Of a DNA stretch of 64,000 bases, positions 8,942 through 19,220 are shown piece by piece. Source of the stretch: Nocardiopsis algeriensis. GTDB lineage: Bacteria; Actinomycetota; Actinomycetes; Streptosporangiales; Streptosporangiaceae. Positions within the stretch are counted from its first letter, which is position 1. Every line of letters begins with the position of its first letter. Under the pieces are notes generated by a model that saw only the letters and a list, made by a program, of their open reading frames with translations, searched no databases and was not told the origin of the DNA. The stretch is from positions 221,230 through 285,229 of the forward strand of contig NZ_JACHJO010000009.1 of NCBI RefSeq assembly GCF_014203695.1, given 5' to 3'. Made by a program: the position numbers and the translations under genes.

Positions 8942-9814
8942 TCAGGCGGCGATGCCCCAGCGGCGGCGCAGGGCGCGGTCGGCCCAGGTGAAGAACACGT
9001 CGACGACGATGCCGACGGCCAGCACGACGATGATGTAGGCCAGCAGGCGGTCGGCGTCGTTGAGCTGGCGCGCCTGGCTCAGCGCCCAGCCGATCGAGTC
9101 CTGCTGGTTGATGACCACGAGCAGTTCGCCGGCCATGAGCGAGCGCCATGCGAACGCCCAGCCCTGTTTGAGCCCGGAGACGAACATCGGCAGCGCGGCC
9201 GGGACGACGAGCATCGAGTAGTGCCGCACCCCGCTCAGTCCCATCACCCTGCCCGCGCGCAGCAGGGTCGGTGAGACGTAGTCGATGCCCGAGGTCAGGC
9301 CGCCGGCGATGGAAGGGGCGGCGCCCAGGACGATCACGAACATGATCGCCGACTCGCTGATGCCGTACAGCAGCATCGCGAAGGGGAACCAGACGATGGA
9401 GGGCATCGTCTGCAGGCCGGTGATGAGCGAGCCGATGGCCACCCGCAGCGGCCGGAAGCGCGACACCGCCAGTCCGACGGCCACGCCGACCGCCAGGGCG
9501 AGTGCGAACCCGGTGAGGGCGCGCCGCACGGTGACCGCGACGGCCGTCCAGAACTCGGGGGTGCTCACCTCCGCGACCAGTGCGGGCAGCACCCGGTCGG
9601 GGCCGGGCAGCACGTACTCGGGGCGCCAGCCGGACCAGACCACCGCCTGCCAGGCGGCCAGGACCAGGGCGACGGCCGCCAGTTTGGGCCAGGTGGCCGC
9701 CCAGAACCCCTTGAGGGCCTCGGCGGCCCCGCGCTCGCCTCTCCCCTCCTGCGGCCGGAGCTCGAGGGCGTCGAGTCCCCGGACCTCGCGGCCGCGGGCC
9801 GAGGTGTCAGGCAT
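8942..9814 (-). CDS. ABC transporter permease, SsuC/TauC type
   Basis: A 290-residue inner-membrane permease of the nitrate/taurine/aliphatic-sulfonate class. An N-terminal polar tail of about 35 residues precedes about six membrane helices. The cytoplasmic EAA loop is seen in the segment GRVMGLSGVRHYSMLVVPAALP, where the family contacts the ATPase. Its start overlaps the ATPase gene by eight bases, so the two are translationally coupled. Context with a sulfonate-type binding lipoprotein and metXY suggests import of an organosulfur compound, but the substrate is inferred. Confidence 0.9.
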   Translation of the reverse strand: MPDTSARGREVRGLDALELRPQEGRGERGAAEALKGFWAATWPKLAAVALVLAAWQAVVWSGWRPEYVLPGPDRVLPALVAEVSTPEFWTAVAVTVRRALTGFALALAVGVAVGLAVSRFRPLRVAIGSLITGLQTMPSIVWFPFAMLLYGISESAIMFVIVLGAAPSIAGGLTSGIDYVSPTLLRAGRVMGLSGVRHYSMLVVPAALPMFVSGLKQGWAFAWRSLMAGELLVVINQQDSIGWALSQARQLNDADRLLAYIIVVLAVGIVVDVFFTWADRALRRRWGIAA

Positions 9815-10574
9815 GGCGGGAGACCTCCTCGCGGAGCCGGTCGGTGATGGCCGCGGCCTGCCCGGCGATCAGGGCGGAGTCGATGCGCCGGGGGCGCTCG
9901 CCCTCGACCTCGAACTCCTCGATCACGCGGCCCGGGCGGCTGGACAGGAGGACGACCCGGTCACCCAGCCGCACGGCCTCGCGGACGTTGTGGGTGACGA
10001 AGAGGACGGTCAGGCCGCGCTCCTGCCAGATGCGCTCCAGCTCGTCGTGGAGGATGTCGCGGGTCATGGCGTCCAGGGCTCCGAAGGGTTCGTCCATGAG
10101 CAGGACGTCGGCGTCCTGGGCCAGGGCCCTGGCCAGGGCGACGCGCATGCGCATGCCGCCCGAGAGCTCGTGGGGGCGTTTGCGGTCGAAGCCGGAGAGG
10201 CGCACCAGGTCCAGGAGGTCGGCCACGCGCCTGCGGCGCTCGGCGCGGGGCACCCGGTCGGCCTTCATGGGGACCTCGATGTTGCCGCCGACGGTGAGCC
10301 AGGGGAACAGGGCGGCTTCCTGGAACATCATGGCGACCCGGTGGCCGGAGGCGTCCACGCTTCCGGTGGTGGGGCTCTCCAGGCCGGCGACGAGGGAGAG
10401 CAGGGTGCTCTTGCCGCAACCGGAGGCACCCACGAGGGACACGAACTCCCCCGGGGCGACGGTGATGGACATTCCGTCGATGGCGGTCACGGCTCCGGTT
10501 CCGTGGCCGAACACCTTGGAGATGCCGCTGATCTCCACGGCCGGGACGCGTGCCGGGGTCGCGGTGGTGGTCAT
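9807..10574 (-). CDS. ABC transporter ATP-binding protein, SsuB/TauB type
   Basis: A 255-residue ATPase with a complete set of motifs: Walker A GASGCGKST, Q-loop MMFQEAALFPW, signature LSGGMRMRVALARAL, Walker B VLLMDEPFGALD and H-loop FVTHNV. It powers the permease encoded just downstream. The ATG at 10574 overlaps the TGA of the binding-protein gene (ATGA), which fixes the start and shows translational coupling. Confidence 0.95.
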   Translation of the reverse strand: MTTTATPARVPAVEISGISKVFGHGTGAVTAIDGMSITVAPGEFVSLVGASGCGKSTLLSLVAGLESPTTGSVDASGHRVAMMFQEAALFPWLTVGGNIEVPMKADRVPRAERRRRVADLLDLVRLSGFDRKRPHELSGGMRMRVALARALAQDADVLLMDEPFGALDAMTRDILHDELERIWQERGLTVLFVTHNVREAVRLGDRVVLLSSRPGRVIEEFEVEGERPRRIDSALIAGQAAAITDRLREEVSRHA

Positions 10575-11620
10575 GGCGTGGCCTTGCCTTCCAACCCGGT
10601 GACCCGTTCGCGGCCGTCCTCGGCGAGGAGGCTGTTGAGCGGGTCGAGGGCGTAGATTCCGGTCAGGTCGACGGGGTCGAGCAGTCCGAGGGCCGCGGCC
10701 CGCTCGGCACCCGTGCGCAGCGAGTCCGCCGCGGGGTCGACGGTGAAGGTGACGTTGTCGAGGGCGGCCTCGGTGAGGACGGGATCGACCGCGCTGCCGG
10801 TGAGGGCCTCCAGGTGGTCCGAGACCGCCCTCCGGGCGGCCCCGGGGTCCTCGCCGAGCAGGTCGACGGCCTCGATGTGTCCGCGCAGCAGGGCCTCGAC
10901 CGCCTCGGGCCGCTCCTCCAGGAGGTCCGCGCCGACGACCAGGTGGGTGGTGACGAAGTGTCCGCCCGGCCACCGGTCGGCCTCGTCGACGAGCTGGTGG
11001 GCGCCCTCCTTCTCCAGGAGGCGGCCGAGGTAGGGCTCGGGGAGCCAGGCGCCGTCGATCTCTCCGGCGGCGAAGGCGTTGACGGCCTCGTGGTTGGTCT
11101 GGGGCAGGATCGACACGTCGCCGCCTCCGGCGGTGTCGGCGTCCCAGCCCTGTTCGCGGACGAACCACCGCAGTGCCACGTCCTGGGTGCCGCCGAGCTG
11201 GGGGGTGGCCAGGCGCGCGCCGCGCAGGTCGGCGACCTCCCGGATCTCCTCGTCCACGACCAGGCCGGTGCCCTGCGTGGCGGCCCCGGCGACGATGCGC
11301 AGCGCCTCTCCCTCGGACTGGTACCAGCCGTTGACCGCGGGGCTGGGACCGAGGTAGGCGGCGTCGATCTCTCCGGAGAAGAGCGCGTTGACCGCGTCGG
11401 GGCCGCTGTTGAAGGTGCGGGTGTCGAGGCGGATGCCGCCGAGGGCCTCCTCGAAGATCCCGTTCTTGACGCCGACCAGCGCGGGGGCGTGGGTGACGTT
11501 GGGGAAGTAGCCGAGGGTCAGGCCGCCGTCCTCCCCCGCCCCGGCCGCGGTGCAGCCGGTCGCGGCCAGGCCGAGGGCCAGGGCCGCGGCGAGGGCTCTG
11601 GGCGGTGGTGCGGCGCGCAT
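10571..11620 (-). CDS. Sulfonate/nitrate/taurine-type substrate-binding lipoprotein
   Basis: A 349-residue extracytoplasmic lipoprotein. The signal peptide ends in the lipobox LAATGC (Cys at residue 23). The mature part has the NMT1/SsuA-like opening LTLGYFPNVTHAPALVGVKNG, then FNSGPDAVNALFSGEIDAAYLG, the usual ligand-binding lobe. It is the first gene of a three-gene operon, SBP-ATPase-permease. Two inverted-repeat operators lie upstream (11654-11677 and 11794-11813), the nearer one 34 bases before the start codon, so regulation by a repressor responding to sulfur supply is likely. Confidence 0.92.
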   Translation of the reverse strand: MRAAPPPRALAAALALGLAATGCTAAGAGEDGGLTLGYFPNVTHAPALVGVKNGIFEEALGGIRLDTRTFNSGPDAVNALFSGEIDAAYLGPSPAVNGWYQSEGEALRIVAGAATQGTGLVVDEEIREVADLRGARLATPQLGGTQDVALRWFVREQGWDADTAGGGDVSILPQTNHEAVNAFAAGEIDGAWLPEPYLGRLLEKEGAHQLVDEADRWPGGHFVTTHLVVGADLLEERPEAVEALLRGHIEAVDLLGEDPGAARRAVSDHLEALTGSAVDPVLTEAALDNVTFTVDPAADSLRTGAERAAALGLLDPVDLTGIYALDPLNSLLAEDGRERVTGLEGKATP

Positions 11621-11653
11621 GCGGGTGTTCCTTCGGATCGGCTCCGGACAGGG

Positions 11654-11677
11654 AAACTCTACTTAATGAGTAGGTTT
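11654..11677. promoter_or_regulatory. Sulfur-operon operator, site A
   Basis: The inverted repeat AAACtCTACTtaatgAGTAG with a matching GTTT flank lies 34 bases upstream of the SsuA-like start codon. On the minus strand its core CTACTCATTAAGTAG aligns with sites B and C. The protein that binds is not visible in this window; an Rrf2-type sulfur regulator is one candidate. Confidence 0.65.
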
Positions 11678-11793
11678 TGTTGAAGCGGGCCTCCGGCATG
11701 TCGGGGCATCAGCTCCGGCCGAGATCCGGACGGCGGCCCGCGGAGCCGCACCCCCGGACACGTCCGGACCGGCCGGAGCGGCGACTCCGAATT

Positions 11794-11813
11794 AAACCTA
11801 CCCAATAAGTAGG
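11794..11813. promoter_or_regulatory. Sulfur-operon operator, site B
   Basis: AAACCTACCCAATAAGTAGG, a near-palindrome with arms CCTAC and GTAGG, lies 174 bases upstream of the binding-protein start and beyond the MetQ stop. It shares the AACCTAC, spacer, AAGTAG pattern with site A. The roughly 320-base gap between the two lipoprotein genes holds sites A and B and no gene. Confidence 0.65.
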
Positions 11814-11942
11814 GATATCGAGGCCAGGCGAGAGTGTCGTGAGTCACATTCCCGCGCCGGGTGGAGCTCCCGGCACGGGGAGGAGAACGCGAGGGGCGGC
11901 AGAGCCGTCGGCTCCGCCGCCCCGTTCCGGTGCGTCCGGGGA

Positions 11943-12815
11943 CTACTCCCCGGAGGTCTCCACGACGTTGCCGTCGGCGTCCACCGCCAGGACGACGCCC
12001 TTCCAGGAGTCCCTCACGAACTCCAGGACGCGCTCGTCGTGCAGCAGCTCGGCCAGCAGCAGGACGCGCTCGTCCTCGGCGTTCTCGTCCAGGGCCACCA
12101 GGCCGTTGGCGTAGGCCTCGACGTAGTCGTCGCCCTCGGGCTCCCAGGCCAGGACGTTGCTCTCCGTCGGCAGCTCCGCCTCGATGGCGTAGTTGCCGTT
12201 GACGACCGCGGCGTCCACGTCGGCGATGGAGCGCGGCAGCTGCGCGGCCTCCAGCGGGGTGACGGTGATGTCCTGGGGGTTGCCGGTGATGTCCTTCTCC
12301 GTGGCGCTCTCCCCCGCCTCCGGGTCGATCTCCACCAGGCCCTCGGTCTCCAGGATGCGCAGGGCGCGGTTGAGGTTGGCCGGGTCGTTGGGGACCGCGA
12401 TCTCGGCACCCTCGGGCAGGTCCTCGAGGCTCTCCACGGTGTCGGAGTACAGGCCGAGGCGCTCGATGTGCACGTCCGTGACGTAGGTGAGATCGGCGTC
12501 GGGGGCGTTGGACACCCACTCGTTCAGGAAGGAGCGGTGCTGGAAGTAGTTGGCGTCGAGCTCGCCCTCGACCAGGGCGGAGTTGGGCGTGTTGTAGTCG
12601 GAGATCTCCACGATCTCCAGCTCCAGGCCGGCCTCCTCGGCGAGGTTCTCGTCGATGAACTCGAGGATGTCGCCGTGCGGTACGGGGTTGACGCCCACGC
12701 GGAGCACGTCCCCGTCGCCCCCGCCCGAGGCGGCCTGCTGCTCGCTGGGGGCCCCGCAGGCGGCGAGCGCCAGGGTGACGGCGGCGGCGCCGATGACGGC
12801 AGAGGTCGTGCGCAT
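11943..12815 (-). CDS. MetQ-like methionine-binding lipoprotein
   Basis: A 290-residue lipoprotein of the NLPA/MetQ family, which delivers D- or L-methionine to MetNI. The signal peptide ends LALAACG (lipobox Cys near residue 20). Typical family segments are VGVNPVPHGDILEFI, DYNTPNSALVEGELDANYFQH and VPNDPANLNRALRILE. The ATG at 12815 has GAAGGAG just upstream. No metN or metI gene adjoins it, so it is an orphan receptor that must use a transporter encoded elsewhere. Operator C lies about 95 bases upstream. Confidence 0.93.
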   Translation of the reverse strand: MRTTSAVIGAAAVTLALAACGAPSEQQAASGGGDGDVLRVGVNPVPHGDILEFIDENLAEEAGLELEIVEISDYNTPNSALVEGELDANYFQHRSFLNEWVSNAPDADLTYVTDVHIERLGLYSDTVESLEDLPEGAEIAVPNDPANLNRALRILETEGLVEIDPEAGESATEKDITGNPQDITVTPLEAAQLPRSIADVDAAVVNGNYAIEAELPTESNVLAWEPEGDDYVEAYANGLVALDENAEDERVLLLAELLHDERVLEFVRDSWKGVVLAVDADGNVVETSGE

Positions 12816-12908
12816 GAGCACTCCTTCAGGGTCGTGGGTCGGAGAGGGGGGCAGGTCGGTGCAAGCGCCGTTCATCCTTTTTGTAAACGAATGCGCTTTT
12901 CCGAGAGT

Positions 12909-12927
12909 AACCCACCCCCCAAGTAGG
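12909..12927. promoter_or_regulatory. Sulfur-operon operator, site C
   Basis: AACCCACCCCCCAAGTAGG matches site B at AACC, ACCC and AAGTAGG with no gaps. It lies between the divergent MetQ-like and aldo/keto reductase genes, so it could control either or both. The left arm is weaker than in A and B. Confidence 0.55.
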
Positions 12928-13026
12928 AAATCCTCCTGAGCAGGGTGTCGTGGGACACATGGCCGCCGACCCCTTCTCCGGAGGCCGCCGCAGGGCCCGC
13001 ACCCGGCACAGGCGAACATGGTGGGC

Positions 13027-13983
13027 ATGAGCGACACAGAACTCCGCCGGATCGGCGGCTCCGACCTGTACGTCTCGCGCCTGTGCCTGGGCGGGAACGT
13101 CTTCGGGTGGACCGCCGACGAGGCCACGTCCTTCCGCGTCCTCGACGACTACGTCGCGGGCGGGGGCAACTTCGTCGACACCGCCGACTCCTACTCCGCC
13201 TGGGCCGAGGGCCACAGCGGCGGCGAGTCCGAGACCGTCATCGGCCGCTGGCTGGCCGACCGGGGCCGCCCCGAGAACCTGGTCGTGGCGACCAAGGTCG
13301 GCAAGCACCCGCGGTTCCCCGGCCTGTCCGCCGCCAACGTCCGCGCCGCCGCCGAGGCCTCCCTCGCACGGCTGGGCGTGGAGGCGATCGACCTGTACTA
13401 CGCCCACTTCGACGACCCCGACACCCCGATCGCCGAGAGCGCCCGCGCCTTCTCCCGGCTCGTGGACGAGGGCAGGGTCCGCGCCGTCGGCCTGTCCAAC
13501 CACTCCCCCGAGCGGATCCGCGAGTGGCTGGAGGTGTGCGAGGAGGAGGGCCTGCACGCCCCGGTGTGCGTCCAGCCGCACTACAACCTGGTCGAACGCG
13601 GCATCGAGGCCGACCTGGTGCCGCTGGCGGTCGAGCGCGGCCTGGCGCTGCTGCCCTACTTCGGGCTGGCCCGCGGTTTCCTCACCGGCAAGTACCGGCC
13701 GGGCGGCCCCGAGGTGGACAGCCCCCGCGCGAGCGGCGCCCGCGCCTACCTGGAGGACCCGCGCGCCGTCCGGGTCCTGGAGGCGCTGGACGCCGTCGCG
13801 AAGCGGCTGGGCACCTCCGTCGCCGCCGTGGCCCTGGCCTGGCCGGCGGCCCGCCCCGGCGTGGTGTCGGTGCTGGCCAGCGCGCGCAGCACCGAGCAGC
13901 TGGCCGAACTGATGCCCGCCGCCGGCCTGGTCCTGGACGAGGAGTCGGCCGCACTGCTGACCGGGGCCTTCACGGCCGGATGA
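13027..13983 (+). CDS. Aldo/keto reductase
   Basis: A 318-residue reductase of the YajO/Tas-like group (voltage-gated potassium channel beta-like AKRs). Features are LCLGGNVFGW, the active-site DTADSYSAWAEG (Asp, Tyr), TKVGKHP (Lys), YYAHFDDP (His) and VGLSNHSPERI. The ATG at 13027 has GGTGGG four bases upstream and is preferred over the ATG at 13018. It is divergent from the MetQ gene with operator C in between, which hints at sulfur-linked expression. A hairpin terminator follows directly. Confidence 0.9.
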   Translation: MSDTELRRIGGSDLYVSRLCLGGNVFGWTADEATSFRVLDDYVAGGGNFVDTADSYSAWAEGHSGGESETVIGRWLADRGRPENLVVATKVGKHPRFPGLSAANVRAAAEASLARLGVEAIDLYYAHFDDPDTPIAESARAFSRLVDEGRVRAVGLSNHSPERIREWLEVCEEEGLHAPVCVQPHYNLVERGIEADLVPLAVERGLALLPYFGLARGFLTGKYRPGGPEVDSPRASGARAYLEDPRAVRVLEALDAVAKRLGTSVAAVALAWPAARPGVVSVLASARSTEQLAELMPAAGLVLDEESAALLTGAFTAG

Positions 13984-13989
13984 GGCACG

Positions 13990-14019
13990 GCCGGTGCCGC
14001 GGTACGCCGCGGCACCGGC
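13990..14019. terminator. Bidirectional hairpin terminator
   Basis: GCCGGTGCCGCGG pairs perfectly with CCGCGGCACCGGC around a TACG tetraloop. It lies between the convergent aldo/keto reductase and metX genes. Confidence 0.82.
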
Positions 14020-14022
14020 TCC

Positions 14023-15159
14023 TCAGGGCGCGTCTCCGAGCAGCTCGCGCACCAGTTCCGCCACCTGGTCCACGGCGACGAGGAACCCGTCGTGCCCGTG
14101 CGGGGTGGAGATCACCCGCGCCCGGTCCGGCACCGGCAGGTGCCGGGCGATCTCGTCCTGCTGTGCCATCGGGTACAGGTGGTCGCTGTCGACCCCCGCC
14201 ACGAGGGTCCGTTCGGGCATCTCCTTGAGGGCCCGCTCGATCCCGCCCCGGCCCCGGCCCACGTCGTGGGTGTTCATCGCCTCGGTGAGCACCACGTAAC
14301 TGGCCGGGTCGAAGCGCCGGGCCAGCTTGGCCGCCTGGTGGTCGAGGTAGGACTCCACCGCGAACCGGCCGCCCCGGTCGGGGTCCTCCCCGGCCTGGGG
14401 GCTGCGGCCGAACCGGGAGTCGAACTCGCCCGTGCCCCGGTAGGTGACGTGCGCGATCCGCCGCGCCACCCCCAGCCCCTCCGCGGGGATCCGGCCGGTG
14501 CCGTGGTAGTCGCCGCCGAGCCAGTGGGGGTCGGCCCGGATGGCGTGCAGCTGCGGCGCGGCCCACGCGATCTGCCACGCGCTGGTGGCGGCCGGGCAGG
14601 CCAGCACCAGTGCGCGCTCCACCCTGTCGGGGAAGGTGAGGGCCCATTCCAAGGCGCGCATCCCGCCCATCGAGCCGCCCACGACCGCGGCCCAGGCCTC
14701 CACGCCCAGCGCGTCGGCGAGCGCCTCCTCGGCCCGGACCGTGTCGCGGATGGTGATGCGGGGGAAGCGGCTCCCCCAGGCCCGGCCGTCCTCCGCCGGG
14801 GAGGAGGGCCCCGTGCTGCCCTGGCAGCCGCCGAGCACGTTGGGAGCCACCACGAAGAAGCGGTCGGTGTCCAGGGCCAGGCCGGGGCCGACCAGCCCCT
14901 CCCACCAGCCGGGGCTGGGATGTCCGGGGCCGGACGGACCGGTGACGTGCGAGTCACCGGTCAGCGCGTGCAGGACCAGGACCGCGTTGTCGCGGCGCGG
15001 GGCGAGCTCCCCCCAGGTCTGATAGGCCAGGCGCACTCCGGGCAGGAGGCGCCCCGATTCCAGTTCCAGGGGCTTGTCGAGGCTGATCCACCGGCGTCCC
15101 CCGACGGGGTCCCCCTCCCGCCACCCACCGGTGGAACGCCGGCCGGTCGTGTCGTTCAC
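14023..15159 (-). CDS. metX: Homoserine O-acetyltransferase
   Basis: A 378-residue alpha/beta-hydrolase-fold acyltransferase that makes O-acetyl-L-homoserine from homoserine and acetyl-CoA, the activated intermediate for methionine synthesis. Visible features are the nucleophile elbow VVGGSMGGM, the family-specific NVLGGCQGSTGP segment, the catalytic Asp in VDSDHLYP and the His in HGHDGF. The GTG start overlaps the metY stop (GTGA), giving translational coupling, so metY and metX form one operon in the order metY-metX. The gene could in principle use succinyl-CoA; the acetyl assignment follows from pairing with MetY. Confidence 0.94.
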   Translation of the reverse strand: MNDTTGRRSTGGWREGDPVGGRRWISLDKPLELESGRLLPGVRLAYQTWGELAPRRDNAVLVLHALTGDSHVTGPSGPGHPSPGWWEGLVGPGLALDTDRFFVVAPNVLGGCQGSTGPSSPAEDGRAWGSRFPRITIRDTVRAEEALADALGVEAWAAVVGGSMGGMRALEWALTFPDRVERALVLACPAATSAWQIAWAAPQLHAIRADPHWLGGDYHGTGRIPAEGLGVARRIAHVTYRGTGEFDSRFGRSPQAGEDPDRGGRFAVESYLDHQAAKLARRFDPASYVVLTEAMNTHDVGRGRGGIERALKEMPERTLVAGVDSDHLYPMAQQDEIARHLPVPDRARVISTPHGHDGFLVAVDQVAELVRELLGDAP

Positions 15160-16460
15160 TGCTGCGCCTTGACCGCCCGGAAGCCCAGCTCGAGGTCGGC
15201 CTTGAGGTCGTCGAGGTGCTCCAGGCCGACCGCCAGGCGCACCAGCCCGGGGGTGACCCCCGCGGCCAGCTGCTCCTGGGGGGAGAGCTGGCTGTGCGTG
15301 GTGCTGGCCGGGTGCACGATGAGGCTGCGCACGTCGCCGATGTTGACCAGCTGGCTGAACAGCTCGGTGCCGTCGACGAAGGCACGGCCGGCCTCGACCC
15401 CGCCGTGCAGGTCGAAGGAGACCACGGCGCCCGCGCCGCGCGGCAGGTACGTGTCGGCCAGCGCCTTGTGGGGGCTGGAGGCCAGGCCCGCGTAGTAGAC
15501 CTTCTCCACCTCCTCGCGCGACTCCAGCCACTCGGCCAGGGCCTGGGTGTTGGCGACGTGGCGCTCCATGCGCAGGGACAGCGTCTCGATGCCCTGGAGG
15601 ATGAGGAAGCTGTTGAGGGGCGCGATGGCGGCACCGGTGTCGCGCAGGACCTGCACGCGCATCTTGGCGGCGAAGGCACCCGGGCCCAGGGCCTCCCAGT
15701 AGCGCAGGCCGTTGTAGCTGGGGTCGGGCTCGGTGAAGCCGGGGAAGCGGTCGCCGTGGGCCCCGAAGTCGAAGGTGCCGGCGTCGACGGCCACACCCGC
15801 CACGCTGGTGCCGTGCCCGCCGAGGTACTTGGTGGCCGAGTGCACGACGATGTCGGCGCCGTGCTCGATGGGACGCAGCAGGTAGGGGCTGGGAACCGTG
15901 TTGTCGACGGCCAGCGGGATGCCCTGCTCGTGGGCGAGGTCGGCGATGGCGCGGATGTCCAGGACGTTGCCGCCGGGGTTGGCCAGGGCCTCGCCGAAGT
16001 AGAGCTTGGTCTCGGGCCGGGTGGCGTCCCGCCAGGCCTGGAGGTCGTTCTGGTCCTCGACGAAGGAGACCTCGATGCCGAGCTTGGGCAGGGTGTAGCG
16101 GAAGAGGTTGTGGGTTCCGCCGTAGAGGTAGGCGCTGGTCACCACGTGGTCGCCGGCGCCCGCGAGGTTGAGGATCGTGGCGGTGAGGGCCGCCGACCCG
16201 GAGGCGAAGGCGACCGCGGCCACGCCGCCCTCCAGCGCCGCCACCCGCTGCTCCAGGACGTCCTGGGTGGGGTTCGTGATCCGGGTGTAGATGTTGCCCG
16301 GCTCGGCCAGGCTGAAGAGGTCGGCCCCGTGCTGGGTGTCGCGGAAGACGTAGGAGGTCGTCTGGTAGATAGGAGTGGCCCGTGCATTGGTCGCCGGGTC
16401 CGGCTGTGCTCCGGCGTGGATCTGCTGTGTCTCGAAGGACCAGGACTGTTCGGCGGCCAC
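15156..16460 (-). CDS. metY: O-acetylhomoserine sulfhydrylase (aminocarboxypropyltransferase)
   Basis: A 434-residue PLP enzyme of the Cys/Met metabolism family that forms homocysteine from O-acetylhomoserine and sulfide. The PLP lysine lies in HSATKYLGGHG. YTRITNPTQDVLEQR and ASGSAALTATI bind the cofactor phosphate. Length and motifs are full. The GTG start is preceded by AAGAAGGG. Upstream are two direct GTAGGG half-sites, 16485-16490 and 16494-16499, resembling the sulfur operators in front of the ABC genes. Confidence 0.94.
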   Translation of the reverse strand: MAAEQSWSFETQQIHAGAQPDPATNARATPIYQTTSYVFRDTQHGADLFSLAEPGNIYTRITNPTQDVLEQRVAALEGGVAAVAFASGSAALTATILNLAGAGDHVVTSAYLYGGTHNLFRYTLPKLGIEVSFVEDQNDLQAWRDATRPETKLYFGEALANPGGNVLDIRAIADLAHEQGIPLAVDNTVPSPYLLRPIEHGADIVVHSATKYLGGHGTSVAGVAVDAGTFDFGAHGDRFPGFTEPDPSYNGLRYWEALGPGAFAAKMRVQVLRDTGAAIAPLNSFLILQGIETLSLRMERHVANTQALAEWLESREEVEKVYYAGLASSPHKALADTYLPRGAGAVVSFDLHGGVEAGRAFVDGTELFSQLVNIGDVRSLIVHPASTTHSQLSPQEQLAAGVTPGLVRLAVGLEHLDDLKADLELGFRAVKAQQ

Positions 16461-16481
16461 GGCGCACCCTTCTTCTTCAAT

Positions 16482-16500
16482 TCGGTAGGGAAAGTAGGGA
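16482..16500. promoter_or_regulatory. Possible sulfur-operator half-sites upstream of metY
   Basis: TCGGTAGGGAAAGTAGGGA contains two GTAGGG units nine bases apart and the AAGTAGGGA right arm of site B. It lies about 25 bases before the metY start. The left CCTAC arm is missing, so this is a weaker match than sites A to C. Confidence 0.4.
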
Positions 16501-16680
16501 TTGATCGCAGCCTAACACCCGAAACGCCGGAAGTACCAGCGGTTTCACGCGGTCGCCCCGCGTCGACCAGGCGCTTTGCCGCACGGGGCCGTGCGCGCCG
16601 CGACCGCCTCCCGGGCCCGGCACGGCCCATCACTTAGGGTGTCGGTGTCAGTACATCAAGTACGGGGGGCGCGACGCGAC

Positions 16681-19164
<2,484 letters not shown>

Positions 19165-19171
19165 GCGGCCT

Positions 19172-19203
19172 CCTCCCGGAGCGGGGCGGCCCGCTCCGGG
19201 AGG
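19172..19203. terminator. Bidirectional hairpin terminator
   Basis: CCTCCCGGAGCGGG pairs with CCCGCTCCGGGAGG over 14 bp around a GCGG loop. It lies between the convergent Clp ATPase and GH5 genes. Confidence 0.82.
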
Positions 19204-19220
19204 CGCGGCCGGAGGAGTGG

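Noticed and set aside
16461..16680. A possible SAM riboswitch before metY
   Set aside because: No S-box or SAM-II/IV core sequence or stem pattern could be recognised; only AAGTAGGG half-sites are seen.
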